Part shown: one piece after another, positions 6,949 through 14,350 of the stretch
Numbering within the stretch: position 1 is the stretch's first letter
Layout of the letters: every line of letters starts with the position of its first letter
NCBI RefSeq assembly: GCF_003248505.1
Contig: NZ_QFOA01000066.1
Location: forward strand, 1-18,924
Direction of reading: 5' to 3'
DNA length: 18,924 nt
Origin: Sphingobium sp.
Lineage (GTDB): Bacteria; Pseudomonadota; Alphaproteobacteria; Sphingomonadales; Sphingomonadaceae
The notes under the pieces: generated by a model
Seen by the model: only the letters and a program-made list of their open reading frames with translations
What the model was told of the DNA's origin: nothing
Databases searched by the model: none
Made by a program: the position numbers and the translations under genes

Positions 6949-6978
6949 CCATGCTGTTACGCATGCGTCATAGCATGG
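6949..6978. promoter_or_regulatory. 30-bp imperfect dyad between divergent csgG-like gene and lepA
   Basis: The two 15-base arms meet at 6963/6964. Thirteen of fifteen positions are complementary: the outer seven bases (CCATGCT against AGCATGG), the inner five (the palindrome ACGCATGCGT at 6959-6968) and one position between. It lies almost exactly in the middle of the 143-bp gap, 56 bases from one start codon and 57 from the other. This is what a homodimeric regulator's operator looks like, but a chance palindrome or transcribed hairpin is possible. Confidence 0.4.
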
Positions 6979-7000
6979 CGCCAATGCCGATTCCACCGTA

Positions 7001-7029
7001 CTGACAAGCGTGCAAAGCCCTGCTATCGG
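7001..7029 (+). promoter_or_regulatory. Candidate lepA promoter giving a very short or absent leader
   Basis: CTGACA (7001-7006, five of six matches to the TTGACA -35 box) is followed after 17 bases by TATCGG (7024-7029, three of six matches to TATAAT). Transcription would begin about seven bases later, at or next to the lepA ATG (7036). The lepA start has no visible Shine-Dalgarno sequence, which would fit a leaderless message. The -10 match is weak. Confidence 0.25.
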
Positions 7030-7035
7030 CGCGCG

Positions 7036-8841
7036 ATGACCGATCTTTCGCATATCCGCAATTTTTCCATCATCGCGCATATCGACCATGGCAAATCGAC
7101 CCTGGCCGACCGCCTGATCCAGCGCACCGGGGGCCTTACCGATCGCGAAATGAGTGCGCAGGTGCTCGACAACATGGATATCGAAAAGGAGCGCGGCATC
7201 ACCATCAAGGCGCAGACCGTGCGCCTCGATTATGTCGCGAAGAACGGCGAAACCTACGAACTCAACCTCATGGACACGCCGGGGCACGTCGATTTCGCCT
7301 ATGAGGTGAGCCGGTCGCTCGCCGCCTGCGAGGGCGCGTTGCTGGTCGTTGACGCAGCGCAGGGGGTCGAGGCGCAGACACTCGCCAACGTCTACCAGTC
7401 GATCGAGCACGATCATGAGATCGTGCCTGTCCTCAACAAGATCGACCTGCCCGCAGCGGAGCCTGAAAAGGTGCGCGCCGAGATCGAGGAGGTGATCGGG
7501 CTCGACGCATCGCAGGCGGTGCTGGCGTCGGCGAAATCGGGCATCGGCATCGACGAGGTGCTGGAAGACATCGTCGCCCGGATTCCGCCGCCCAAGGGCG
7601 ACCGCGACGCCCCGCTCGAAGCGATGCTGGTCGACAGCTGGTACGACCCCTATCTGGGCGTCGTCATTCTGGTGCGCGTGATGAACGGCGTCATCAGGAA
7701 GGGCCAGAACATCAAGTTCATGGTCGGCGGCACCGAGCATTTGATCGACCGCGTGGGCTGTATGCGGCCCAAGATCGAGGCGTTGCCGGAACTGGGGCCG
7801 GGCGAGATCGGCTTCATCACAGCGCAGATCAAGGACATCAGCCAGACCCGCGTCGGCGACACCATCACCACGGTCAAGAACCCGGCGAAGGCGCCGTTGC
7901 CCGGCTTCAAGGAAGTGCAGCCGGTGGTGTTCTGCGGCCTTTTCCCGGTCGACGCCAACGACTTCGAGAAACTGCGCGATTCGATCAGCAAGCTGCGGCT
8001 CAACGACGCCAGCTTCTCGTTCGAGATGGAAACGTCGGCGGCGCTGGGCTTCGGCTTCCGCTGCGGATTCCTGGGCCTTCTTCATCTGGAGATCATCCAG
8101 GAACGGCTGACCCGCGAATATGACCTCGACCTTATCACCACCGCGCCGTCGGTCGTGTACGACATGCATATGCGGGACGGATCGGTCAGGCATCTGCACA
8201 ATCCTGCCGACATGCCCGATCCCAATCATATCGAGATGATCGAGGAACCCTGGATCGAGGCGGTGATCTATTGCCCCGACGAATATCTGGGATCGATCCT
8301 CAAGCTCTGCCAGGACCGGCGCGGCATCCAGAAGAACCTGACCTATGTAGGCGGCCGCGCACAGGTGACATACGAACTGCCGCTGAACGAAGTCGTGTTC
8401 GACTTCTACGACCGGCTGAAGTCGATCAGCCGCGGCTATGCGAGCTTCGACTATCATCAGATCGGCACGCGCGAGGGCGACCTCGTCAAGATGAGCATTC
8501 TCGTCAACAACGAGCCGGTCGATGCGCTCAGCATGATCGTCCACCGATCCGCCGCCGAGGCGCGCGGGCGGCATATGTGCGAGCGGCTGAAGGATCTCAT
8601 CCCCCGGCACCTGTTCAAGATTCCGATCCAGGCGGCGATCGGCGGCAAGGTGATCGCGCGCGAAACCATCGCGGCGATGCGCAAGGACGTGACCGCCAAA
8701 TGCTATGGCGGCGACATCAGCCGCAAGAAGAAGCTGCTCGACAAGCAGAAGGAAGGCAAGAAGCGGATGCGCGAATATGGCAGCGTGCAGATCCCGCAGG
8801 AGGCTTTCATCGCCGCGCTGCGCATGGGTGACGAGAATTGA
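7036..8841 (+). CDS. lepA: Elongation factor 4 (LepA), back-translocating GTPase
   Basis: LepA/EF4 (601 residues; E. coli 599) is a ribosome-bound translational GTPase implicated in back-translocation and 30S biogenesis. The P-loop AHIDHGKST lies at residues 14-22, the G3 motif DTPGH near 81-85 and the G4 motif NKID near 135-138. EF-G-like domains II, III and V follow, and the LepA-specific C-terminal domain ends with ISRKKKLLDKQKEGKKRM and YGSVQIPQEAFIAAL. This C-terminal domain separates it from EF-G. The start MTDLSHIRNFSIIAHIDHGK matches the family; no ribosome-binding site is seen upstream. It is divergent from the csgG-like gene and ends 64 bases before the YCII gene. Confidence 0.97.
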   Translation: MTDLSHIRNFSIIAHIDHGKSTLADRLIQRTGGLTDREMSAQVLDNMDIEKERGITIKAQTVRLDYVAKNGETYELNLMDTPGHVDFAYEVSRSLAACEGALLVVDAAQGVEAQTLANVYQSIEHDHEIVPVLNKIDLPAAEPEKVRAEIEEVIGLDASQAVLASAKSGIGIDEVLEDIVARIPPPKGDRDAPLEAMLVDSWYDPYLGVVILVRVMNGVIRKGQNIKFMVGGTEHLIDRVGCMRPKIEALPELGPGEIGFITAQIKDISQTRVGDTITTVKNPAKAPLPGFKEVQPVVFCGLFPVDANDFEKLRDSISKLRLNDASFSFEMETSAALGFGFRCGFLGLLHLEIIQERLTREYDLDLITTAPSVVYDMHMRDGSVRHLHNPADMPDPNHIEMIEEPWIEAVIYCPDEYLGSILKLCQDRRGIQKNLTYVGGRAQVTYELPLNEVVFDFYDRLKSISRGYASFDYHQIGTREGDLVKMSILVNNEPVDALSMIVHRSAAEARGRHMCERLKDLIPRHLFKIPIQAAIGGKVIARETIAAMRKDVTAKCYGGDISRKKKLLDKQKEGKKRMREYGSVQIPQEAFIAALRMGDEN

Positions 8842-8905
8842 ACGCAGCTTCGTTCGGCGCTCACAATCTGTAACCTTCGCACTGTCGAGCGAAAGGGGGG
8901 CGGAC

Positions 8906-9271
8906 ATGCGGGTCATGGTGCTGGTCAAGGCGACGCAGGGCAGCGAGGCAGGCGGGACCGTCGACGCTGCCATGATGGCGGCAATGGGCCGCTTCAACGA
9001 TGCGCTGAAAGCGGCTGGCGTGCTGGTCGCGGCCGATGGTCTGAAACCCACATCCCTGGCCAAACGCATCGCGTTCGACGGTATAGAGCGATGCGTGATC
9101 GACGGCCCGTTCCTGCCGGCAGGCGCACAGGTCGCGGGCTACTGGATATGGAATGTCGCCGACATGGACGAGGCCGTCGCCTGGGCCCGGCGCTGCCCCA
9201 ATCCCATGCCCGGCCCCAGCGCCAGCGAGATCGAGATACGCCCCTTCTACGAAGCAGACGATCTTTCCTGA
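8906..9271 (+). CDS. YCII/DGPF-domain protein
   Basis: This 121-residue protein belongs to the YCII-related (DGPF) family of small ferredoxin-fold proteins. Members are often found near ECF sigma factors or as stand-alone proteins, and their reaction is mostly unknown. It begins MRVMVLVKATQGSEAG, the family's first strand. The signature VIDGPFLPAGAQVAGYWIW spans about residues 64-82, followed by the conserved RRCPNP near 95-100 and a terminal IEIRPFYE. ATG 8906 is preceded by AAAGGGGGG with six bases spacing; the frame is open further upstream inside lepA, but that part is antifunctional shadow. No sigma factor gene is next to it here. Confidence 0.85.
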   Translation: MRVMVLVKATQGSEAGGTVDAAMMAAMGRFNDALKAAGVLVAADGLKPTSLAKRIAFDGIERCVIDGPFLPAGAQVAGYWIWNVADMDEAVAWARRCPNPMPGPSASEIEIRPFYEADDLS

Positions 9272-9289
9272 ACCTGGCCGCGCGGCTTG

Positions 9290-9307
9290 ACGCCCCGGCA
9301 GGGGCGT
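9290..9307. other. Perfect 7-bp hairpin with four-base loop after the YCII gene
   Basis: ACGCCCC (9290-9296) pairs with GGGGCGT (9301-9307) around the loop GGCA. It lies 19 bases after the YCII stop and 42 before the next start. There is no T tract, so it may be a weak terminator, an mRNA-end stabiliser, or nothing. A similar but weaker element, GCCCC-GGCAA-GGGGC, occurs at 2072-2086 before rplO. Confidence 0.3.
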
Positions 9308-9348
9308 GATGATAGTCGCGACCTGTGGCGCGCAACAAGGGAGGCGGC

Positions 9349-9735
9349 GTGAGCGATATCTGGCTGTATGACGAACATCCCGCGATGTTCCGCGCCAATC
9401 CGCTGTTGTTCCTGCTGTTGCTCGTGTCGGTCGTGGGCATCCTGGCCATCGCGGTCTGGTGGCTTCGGTGCAAGGGCGAGCGGCTTGCGCTGTCCGACCG
9501 CGAGGTGCTGATGGAGCGCGGTATCCTGTCCAAGCAGCGGACCGAAATCGCTCTGTCCTCGATCCGGTCGGTGCGGATCACCCAGACCCTGTCGCAGCGC
9601 CTGTTCGGGGTCGGCCATGTCGAGTTGTTCAGCGCGGGCGATATGGCTGAAATCGCCATTCGCAACATGCCGCGGCCCGACCGCATCCGTGCGCTCGCGG
9701 CATCGCGCAACCTCGATCTGCTGCCCCAGCGTTAG
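9349..9735 (+). CDS. Small membrane protein with bacterial PH-like domain (YdbS/YdbT type)
   Basis: This protein of about 128 residues has one strong hydrophobic segment near residues 18-38 (NPLLFLLLLVSVVGILAIAVWW). A soluble region follows that resembles the bacterial pleckstrin-homology-like domain (bPH2): RLALSDREVLMERGILSKQR, then TEIALSSIRSVRITQTLSQR and the FGVGHVELFSAG turn. In that family the pattern 'type-I-turn, I-L-S-K, SIRSV, QRLFGVG' is common. The start GTG 9349 is favoured by GGGAGG just upstream (spacing four bases, rather short). A GTG at 9325 would add eight residues and has no ribosome-binding site. Its role is unknown. Confidence 0.75.
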   Translation: MSDIWLYDEHPAMFRANPLLFLLLLVSVVGILAIAVWWLRCKGERLALSDREVLMERGILSKQRTEIALSSIRSVRITQTLSQRLFGVGHVELFSAGDMAEIAIRNMPRPDRIRALAASRNLDLLPQR

Positions 9736-9753
9736 ACAATTTCTCCGCGCCCC

Positions 9754-9759
9754 TTGACA
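9754..9759 (+). promoter_or_regulatory. Consensus -35 box upstream of the HNH-like gene
   Basis: A perfect TTGACA stands in the gap after the bPH gene. The -10 region is not clear: at 17-18 bases spacing the sequence is ACGATA/CGATAT, and TATGTA at 9781-9786 is 21 bases away. The surrounding stretch (9761-9787) is the most AT-rich of the neighbourhood, which fits a promoter. A leader of roughly 90 bases would precede the HNH-like start at 9883. Confidence 0.35.
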
Positions 9760-9882
9760 GCGGGCCATTTATTTCAACGATATGTATGCAGGGGGTCGGT
9801 CGAGCCCCCCACACGCAAGAGGACGCCATGTCAGGACCGTTCGTTCACAAAGGTGTGGACGGCGCTGAAAAGGGGTGTCGCC

Positions 9883-10581
9883 ATGGTTGGCTTGCGAGTG
9901 ATGCCGTCCCTGCCCGATTTGACGGCGGAGGAACGTGCGGCGATCCGTCAGGCCTGCGGCTTTGCCTGCGTGCGCTGCGGTGTGACCATTTACCGCTATC
10001 TCGGCCTGCCGGACGGGCCGGACGGGACATTGCTATGTCCTACCTGTCACGGCCTGGTCGAGGAGGGGCGGCTGACCGCGACGCAGGTACACAGCTTCCA
10101 CGCCAACCCGGTGGTGCGCCAGCGTCATTTCGCGCGCGATCGACTGCCCTTTTCGGCAGAGCTGCCGCACCTTGTCATCGGGGGGTCGCGGTTGCTGCGC
10201 GATACGCCGATTCCGATCACGCTGGAAGGTGAGCCGATCCTGATCTTCGCGCCGCCCCGCCGCACCAATGGCGCGACACGTATCAGCGTCAGGCTGGGTG
10301 GGATCGACGGTCAGCCCGAACAGATCGTGGACGGCAACGAATGGATGCCCAACGGCAGCTGGCATTTCCTGCTGCGGGGCGACCGCTATTCGATGATGGC
10401 GACGCGCGGCGATGGCTTGTGCGTCCTGCGCGTCGTCGCGCGCAACCGCATCGCGGTGGAGCATCTGCGCACGACGATGAAAGGGCGAAGGCTCGAAATC
10501 ACGCCCGACTGGCTGGAAATCGACGGCAAACGCTATATCGATCGGATCGGCAGCGGGACGCTGATCGGGCTGGAGCTTTAA
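9883..10581 (+). CDS. HNH-like zinc-ribbon protein with a C-terminal beta-rich region
   Basis: This 232-residue protein has two cysteine pairs near its N-terminus, CVRC (29-32) and CPTCH (52-56), preceded by RQACGFACVRCG. This is the layout of the zinc-binding HNH endonuclease fold. The histidine expected between the pairs, in the segment after the first CxxC, is not seen (the segment reads VTIYRYLGLPDGPDGTLL), so nuclease activity is doubtful. Residues 110-230 are rich in short strands (ISVRLGGIDG, WHFLLRGDRYSMMA, LCVLRVVARNRIAVE) and match nothing I know. ATG 9883 is chosen because AAGGGG lies seven bases upstream; the frame is open back to 9754 but that segment is not protein-like. Its stop TAA overlaps the stop of the convergent cyclotransferase gene. 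Confidence 0.65.
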   Translation: MVGLRVMPSLPDLTAEERAAIRQACGFACVRCGVTIYRYLGLPDGPDGTLLCPTCHGLVEEGRLTATQVHSFHANPVVRQRHFARDRLPFSAELPHLVIGGSRLLRDTPIPITLEGEPILIFAPPRRTNGATRISVRLGGIDGQPEQIVDGNEWMPNGSWHFLLRGDRYSMMATRGDGLCVLRVVARNRIAVEHLRTTMKGRRLEITPDWLEIDGKRYIDRIGSGTLIGLEL

Positions 10582-11324
10582 CGCCTCACCCTGATCTCGA
10601 ACAGCTTGGGCCAGTATTTGCCGGTCACGAAGACGCGATCGCTCGCCGCGTCGTAGGCGATGCCGTTCGCCACCGCTTCGCTGTCGCTGGCGCCCGCCGC
10701 CTTCTTGAGCGCGGCGATGTCGATCCAGTCGATCACGGCCCCGGTCCCCGGATCGATCCGGGCGATCTTCGTGTCGTACCAGATATTGGCCCACACCTCG
10801 CCGCGCACATATTCCAGTTCGTTGAGGCGGTCGACCGGACGCCCGTTCCATGTCACGGTGATGCGCCGCGTTTCCGCCAGCGTATCGGGATCGAGGAAGC
10901 GTAGCTGCGCCGTCCCGTCGCTCATGATGATATGCCGCCCGTCCTGCGTCAGCGCCCATCCTTCGCCTTCGTACCGGAAGCCGGACAAAGGACGGAAACC
11001 GGCCAGCGACCAGACGAACCCCTGCCGGTGCCGCCAGGTAAGGCTGACGATGCGGTCCTTCCAGTTGACGATCCCCTCCCCGAAATAACGGCTGTCGAGC
11101 GCGCGCCGCTCAAGCACCTTGCCGGTTTTCAGAGCGACCTTGCGGATGTCGGACCGCCCCTCCAGCCCCGTGCTTTCGTAGAGCGCGCCGTCGAGATAGA
11201 AGAGTCCCTCGGTAAAAGCGCCCGGATCGTGCGGATAGGTCTTTACCAGAGTCCACGGCGTATCGGCATGGGCCGGCGCGGCAAGGCCAAAGATGCACGC
11301 GATCGCGAGCAGCGCCCGCTTCAT
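10578..11324 (-). CDS. Secreted glutaminyl-peptide cyclotransferase (plant/bacterial beta-propeller type)
   Basis: The family converts N-terminal glutamine of peptides to pyroglutamate, releasing ammonia. This 248-residue protein has a signal peptide (1-20, ending AHA|DT), so it acts outside the cytoplasm. Family features are PGAFTEGLFYLDGALYESTG near 34-53, GEGWALTQDG near 115-124, RLNELEYVRGEVWANIWY near 161-178 and a final FVTGKYWPKLFEIRV. These are the propeller blades of the PF05096-type enzymes, unlike the zinc-dependent animal type. The ATG (11324) overlaps the ygfZ stop as ATGA, so the two genes are translationally coupled. The 3' end shares the palindrome TTAA with the convergent HNH-like gene. 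Confidence 0.88.
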   Translation of the reverse strand: MKRALLAIACIFGLAAPAHADTPWTLVKTYPHDPGAFTEGLFYLDGALYESTGLEGRSDIRKVALKTGKVLERRALDSRYFGEGIVNWKDRIVSLTWRHRQGFVWSLAGFRPLSGFRYEGEGWALTQDGRHIIMSDGTAQLRFLDPDTLAETRRITVTWNGRPVDRLNELEYVRGEVWANIWYDTKIARIDPGTGAVIDWIDIAALKKAAGASDSEAVANGIAYDAASDRVFVTGKYWPKLFEIRVRR

Positions 11325-12058
11325 TCCGCCACCGACGCTGCGAGGGCAGGCGCAAGCCAAGCAGGGGCGCTGGCCGGGTCGAGCGTGTCGACGCGGCGCA
11401 ATTCGATGGACAGGCCAAGGTCGGGCAGGGCGGCGCGTTGCCGTTTTTCGTCTGCCCGCTCCAACGGAACGGCCACCAGCCGCCGGCTCACCTTGTTGCG
11501 GTAATGCATCCGCGCAGTATTCTCTTGCCCGACATAGCAGCCCTTGTCGTAATCGACGCCGTGCAGTTCCTCGGCATTGGCCTCCAGCCACAATATTGCG
11601 TCCTGTCCCAGTTCGCCGACACCCTCGAACACACCCAGCGCCAGTCGGTGCGCGCGGAAGGCGGGTGACGCGTCGCCGTCGCCGGGCGCATCCAGCCAGC
11701 GATGGCCGAGCGAGGAAAGGCGCGGATCGAACGGCTTCCCGTCCGCATCGGAGGACCAGTGCACCGCCAAGGCGTCGTCCCTTGCGATCGTCACCTTGCG
11801 CCGCAGACGGTAGAGCGTCAGCCTTTTCGCCAGCAGGTCGGCCTGCGCCGCCTCGCAATCGACAAGCACGTCGTCACCGTCGGCCCACAGGATGAAGTCG
11901 AACAGCGCCTTGCCCTGCGGTGTCAGCAATCCCGCCCAACGCGGCTGCCCTTCCGCCAGCGTCAGCACGTCGCGTGTCAACAATCCTTGGAGGAAGGGTC
12001 GCGCCTCCTCGCCAGAAATTCGTAGGATCGCGCGGTCGGTGAGGGTGGTGCCGGTCAT
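11321..12058 (-). CDS. ygfZ: YgfZ/GcvT-domain folate-binding protein for Fe-S cluster enzymes
   Basis: YgfZ (IBA57-like) binds tetrahydrofolate and is needed for the assembly or repair of certain Fe-S enzymes such as MiaB. This 245-residue protein has the family signature KGCYVGQE at residues 172-179, including the essential cysteine C174, followed by TARMHYRNKV. The N-terminal half shows FLQGLLTRDV and WAGLLTPQGKALFDF, typical of the GcvT-like fold. It is shorter than E. coli YgfZ (about 326) but normal for alphaproteobacteria. ATG 12058 is preceded by AAAGG. The frame is open upstream to 12292, antisense to the next gene; that part is shadow. It heads a two-gene unit with the cyclotransferase. 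Confidence 0.9.
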   Translation of the reverse strand: MTGTTLTDRAILRISGEEARPFLQGLLTRDVLTLAEGQPRWAGLLTPQGKALFDFILWADGDDVLVDCEAAQADLLAKRLTLYRLRRKVTIARDDALAVHWSSDADGKPFDPRLSSLGHRWLDAPGDGDASPAFRAHRLALGVFEGVGELGQDAILWLEANAEELHGVDYDKGCYVGQENTARMHYRNKVSRRLVAVPLERADEKRQRAALPDLGLSIELRRVDTLDPASAPAWLAPALAASVAE

Positions 12059-12119
12059 CGCCTTTAGGTAGGACAGCGGCACGCATTCGCCAAGTCGCCA
12101 GCCGCACAGGAGTTCCGCC

Positions 12120-13451
12120 ATGCCCCAGACCTTCGACCTTGTCCTGAGGAACGGCACCGTCCACACGCCCGGCGGCGCGGAAAGCGTGGATGTGGGCGTA
12201 CGCGGCGGCCGGATCGTCGCCATCGGCGCGGGACTGGGCGATGCGGGTGAAGCGATCGACTGCACGGGCCTCGACGTGCTGCCGGGCTGCATCGACAGCC
12301 AGGTTCATTTCCGCGAACCGGGCCTTGAGCATAAGGAGGACCTGGAATCGGGCAGCCGTGCCGCGGTTCTGGGCGGCATCACAGCCGTGTTCGAAATGCC
12401 CAACACCAATCCCAATACCGACACGGCGGAGCGCGTCCATGACAAGCTCGCCCGTGCGCATCATCGCATGTGGTGCGATCATGCCTTTTATGTCGGGGCA
12501 ACGGCGGACAATGCCGAACAGTTGAGGGAGCTGGAGCGCATTCCCGGAACGTCGGGCGTCAAGATTTTCATGGGTGCGTCGACCGGCAGCTTGCTGGTCG
12601 ACGATGACGACGCGCTGTCCCGCGTCCTGGCATCGGGAACCCGCCGCGTCGCCATCCATGCCGAGGACGAAGCGCGGATGAACGCGCGCAAGGATTTGCG
12701 AGTCGATGGCGATCCAGCGTCCCATCCTGTCTGGCGCGACGACGAAAGCGCGATGATCGCGACGAAACGCATCATCGCGCTGGCGCGCAAGGCACGCCGC
12801 CGCATCCACATCCTGCACATCACGACGCCCGCCGAATTGGACTATATCGGCCAAAACAAGGACATCGCCACGTGTGAGGTGACGCCGCAACATCTGACGC
12901 TCGCGGGGGAGGACGCCTATCCGCGCCTTGGCACCTTTGCCCAGATGAACCCGCCGATCCGCAGCGGCGCGCATCGCGACGGCCTGTGGTTCTGGCTGAA
13001 CCAGGGTGTACCCGACGTACTGGGCAGCGACCATGCGCCGCACACTCTCGAGGAAAAGGCCAAGCCCTATCCCGGATCGCCCAGCGGTATGCCGGGCGTC
13101 CAGACGCTCGTCCCGCTGCTGCTCAACCATGTGGCGGAGGGGCGGCTGACGCTGCGCCGTTTCATCGAACTCACTTCTTCGGGCCCGCAGCGCGTGTTCG
13201 GCCTGACGGGGAAGGGGCGCATCGCCATCGGTTACGACGCCGACTTCACGGTCGTCGACCTCAAGAAACGATGGACCGTGGGCAAGGACTGGCTCGCCTC
13301 GCGGTGCGACTGGTCGCCGTTCGACGGGATGGACCTGACCGGCAAGGCGGTGGGCACCATCATTCGGGGGCACAAGGTCATGTGGGAAGACACGCTCGCA
13401 CCCGCCGCCATCGGTGAGCCGGTGCGGTTCGAAGCCACGCAGTTCAGCTAG
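12120..13451 (+). CDS. pyrC: Dihydroorotase-family amidohydrolase with His-to-Gln change in the metal motif
   Basis: Dihydroorotase makes dihydroorotate from carbamoyl-aspartate in pyrimidine synthesis; AllB and hydantoinase share the fold. The 443-residue protein shows the amidohydrolase layout: N-terminal beta domain, metal motif DSQVHFREPG (59-68), FEMPNTNP (91-98), GVKIFMGAS with a probable metal-bridging lysine K148, metal histidines H180 (AIHAEDE) and H233 (ILHIT), and the catalytic aspartate D304 in GSDHAPHT. The usual DxHxH motif has Gln61 in place of the first histidine, the known look of one alphaproteobacterial dihydroorotase subgroup as I recall. AGGAG lies eight bases before the ATG. 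The gene is divergent from ygfZ and shares the stop palindrome CTAG with the convergent transporter gene. No pyrB is adjacent, so a non-pyrimidine substrate cannot be excluded. Confidence 0.82.
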   Translation: MPQTFDLVLRNGTVHTPGGAESVDVGVRGGRIVAIGAGLGDAGEAIDCTGLDVLPGCIDSQVHFREPGLEHKEDLESGSRAAVLGGITAVFEMPNTNPNTDTAERVHDKLARAHHRMWCDHAFYVGATADNAEQLRELERIPGTSGVKIFMGASTGSLLVDDDDALSRVLASGTRRVAIHAEDEARMNARKDLRVDGDPASHPVWRDDESAMIATKRIIALARKARRRIHILHITTPAELDYIGQNKDIATCEVTPQHLTLAGEDAYPRLGTFAQMNPPIRSGAHRDGLWFWLNQGVPDVLGSDHAPHTLEEKAKPYPGSPSGMPGVQTLVPLLLNHVAEGRLTLRRFIELTSSGPQRVFGLTGKGRIAIGYDADFTVVDLKKRWTVGKDWLASRCDWSPFDGMDLTGKAVGTIIRGHKVMWEDTLAPAAIGEPVRFEATQFS

Positions 13452-14350
13452 GCGCGGGCCATCCGCTTGCGGCGGGCGACGGCGATCCCGTCGCCTGCAA
13501 AGAAGATGAGGCCCAGCCAGATGAGGCCGAAACTCACCATCTGACCGGTTCCCAGCGTCTCCCCGAGCAGCAGCACGCCGCACAGAAACTGGAGCGTAGG
13601 CGCCAGATATTGCAGCAGCCCCAGCGTCGACATGGGCAACCGCTGCGCCGCGACTGCGAACAGGACCAGCGGCACCGTGGTGACCGCACCCGCCAGCACC
13701 AGCAGGCTGCTGGTCGCCACGTCCTGTCCGAAACCGATACCGCCATGTGCCGCCTCCCAGAAGAGATAGGCGATGGCAGGCGGCGTCAACAGCGCGGTTT
13801 CGACGCCCAGCCCGGTCATCGGCGCGACCGGCGTCAGCTTGCGCACCAGCCCGTAGAAGGCGAAGCTGAACGCCAGCGTCAGACTGATCCACAGCGTCGT
13901 CAGGGCCGATGCGGCAAGGATGGCGACGCCTACCGCCGCCACTGCGATGGCCGCGACCTGCCGATGGCGCAGCTTCTCCTTCAGGACGATCACGCCCAGC
14001 GTCACATTGACCATCGGGTTGAGGAAGTAGCCCAGGCTCGCCGCTACCACATGGTCCTTGTTGACCGCCCAGACGTAGGTCAGCCAGTTGATTGCGATCA
14101 ACGCCGCCGACAGCGCCAGGCGAAGGACGAGCTTGCGGTCTAAGAGCACGATGAAAAAAGGCCGCAGGGCGTTGCGCGCGGCGAGGATCGCGACGATCAG
14201 CAGCAGCGACCAGATGACGCGCTGGGTCACGATTTCGGTCGGATCGACGTGATGGAGCAGGCGGAAGAAAAGCGGGAGCAGACCCCACAGCCCATAGGCC
14301 GCGACGCCTGCGATCATCCCCTTGCGCGTCTGGTCCTCCGCGTCGGTCAG
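13448..14350 (-). CDS. rarD: RarD/EamA-family transporter, probable CTG start
   Basis: This is a drug/metabolite-superfamily exporter of about 300 residues (E. coli RarD 296) with ten predicted membrane helices in two EamA halves. Family motifs are GLWGLLPLFFRLL, TQRVIWSLLL, NWLTYVWAV, ASLGYFLNPMVNVTLG, SFAFYGLVRK and LPMSTLGLLQYLAPTLQFL. The first ATG (14317) has no spaced ribosome-binding site. A CTG at 14350 does: GGGGGG at 14361-14356 with five bases spacing. From CTG the protein reads (M)TDAEDQTRKG, which aligns well with the E. coli RarD start MDAKQTRQG as I recall it. The CTG overlaps the stop of the upstream small gene as CTGA. The substrate is unknown in this organism. Confidence 0.85.
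   Translation of the reverse strand: MTDAEDQTRKGMIAGVAAYGLWGLLPLFFRLLHHVDPTEIVTQRVIWSLLLIVAILAARNALRPFFIVLLDRKLVLRLALSAALIAINWLTYVWAVNKDHVVAASLGYFLNPMVNVTLGVIVLKEKLRHRQVAAIAVAAVGVAILAASALTTLWISLTLAFSFAFYGLVRKLTPVAPMTGLGVETALLTPPAIAYLFWEAAHGGIGFGQDVATSSLLVLAGAVTTVPLVLFAVAAQRLPMSTLGLLQYLAPTLQFLCGVLLLGETLGTGQMVSFGLIWLGLIFFAGDGIAVARRKRMARA

Noticed and set aside
6889..9069. Long minus-strand open frame of 726 codons antisense to lepA
   Set aside because: It mirrors lepA in the reverse frame. High GC at third positions creates long open antisense frames; its translation is His/Asp/Arg-rich with no domain and no ribosome-binding site.
11874..14288. Minus-strand open frame of 804 codons across the dihydroorotase gene
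   Set aside because: It runs through three real genes on both strands, has shadow-like composition, and the genes it overlaps have clear family motifs.
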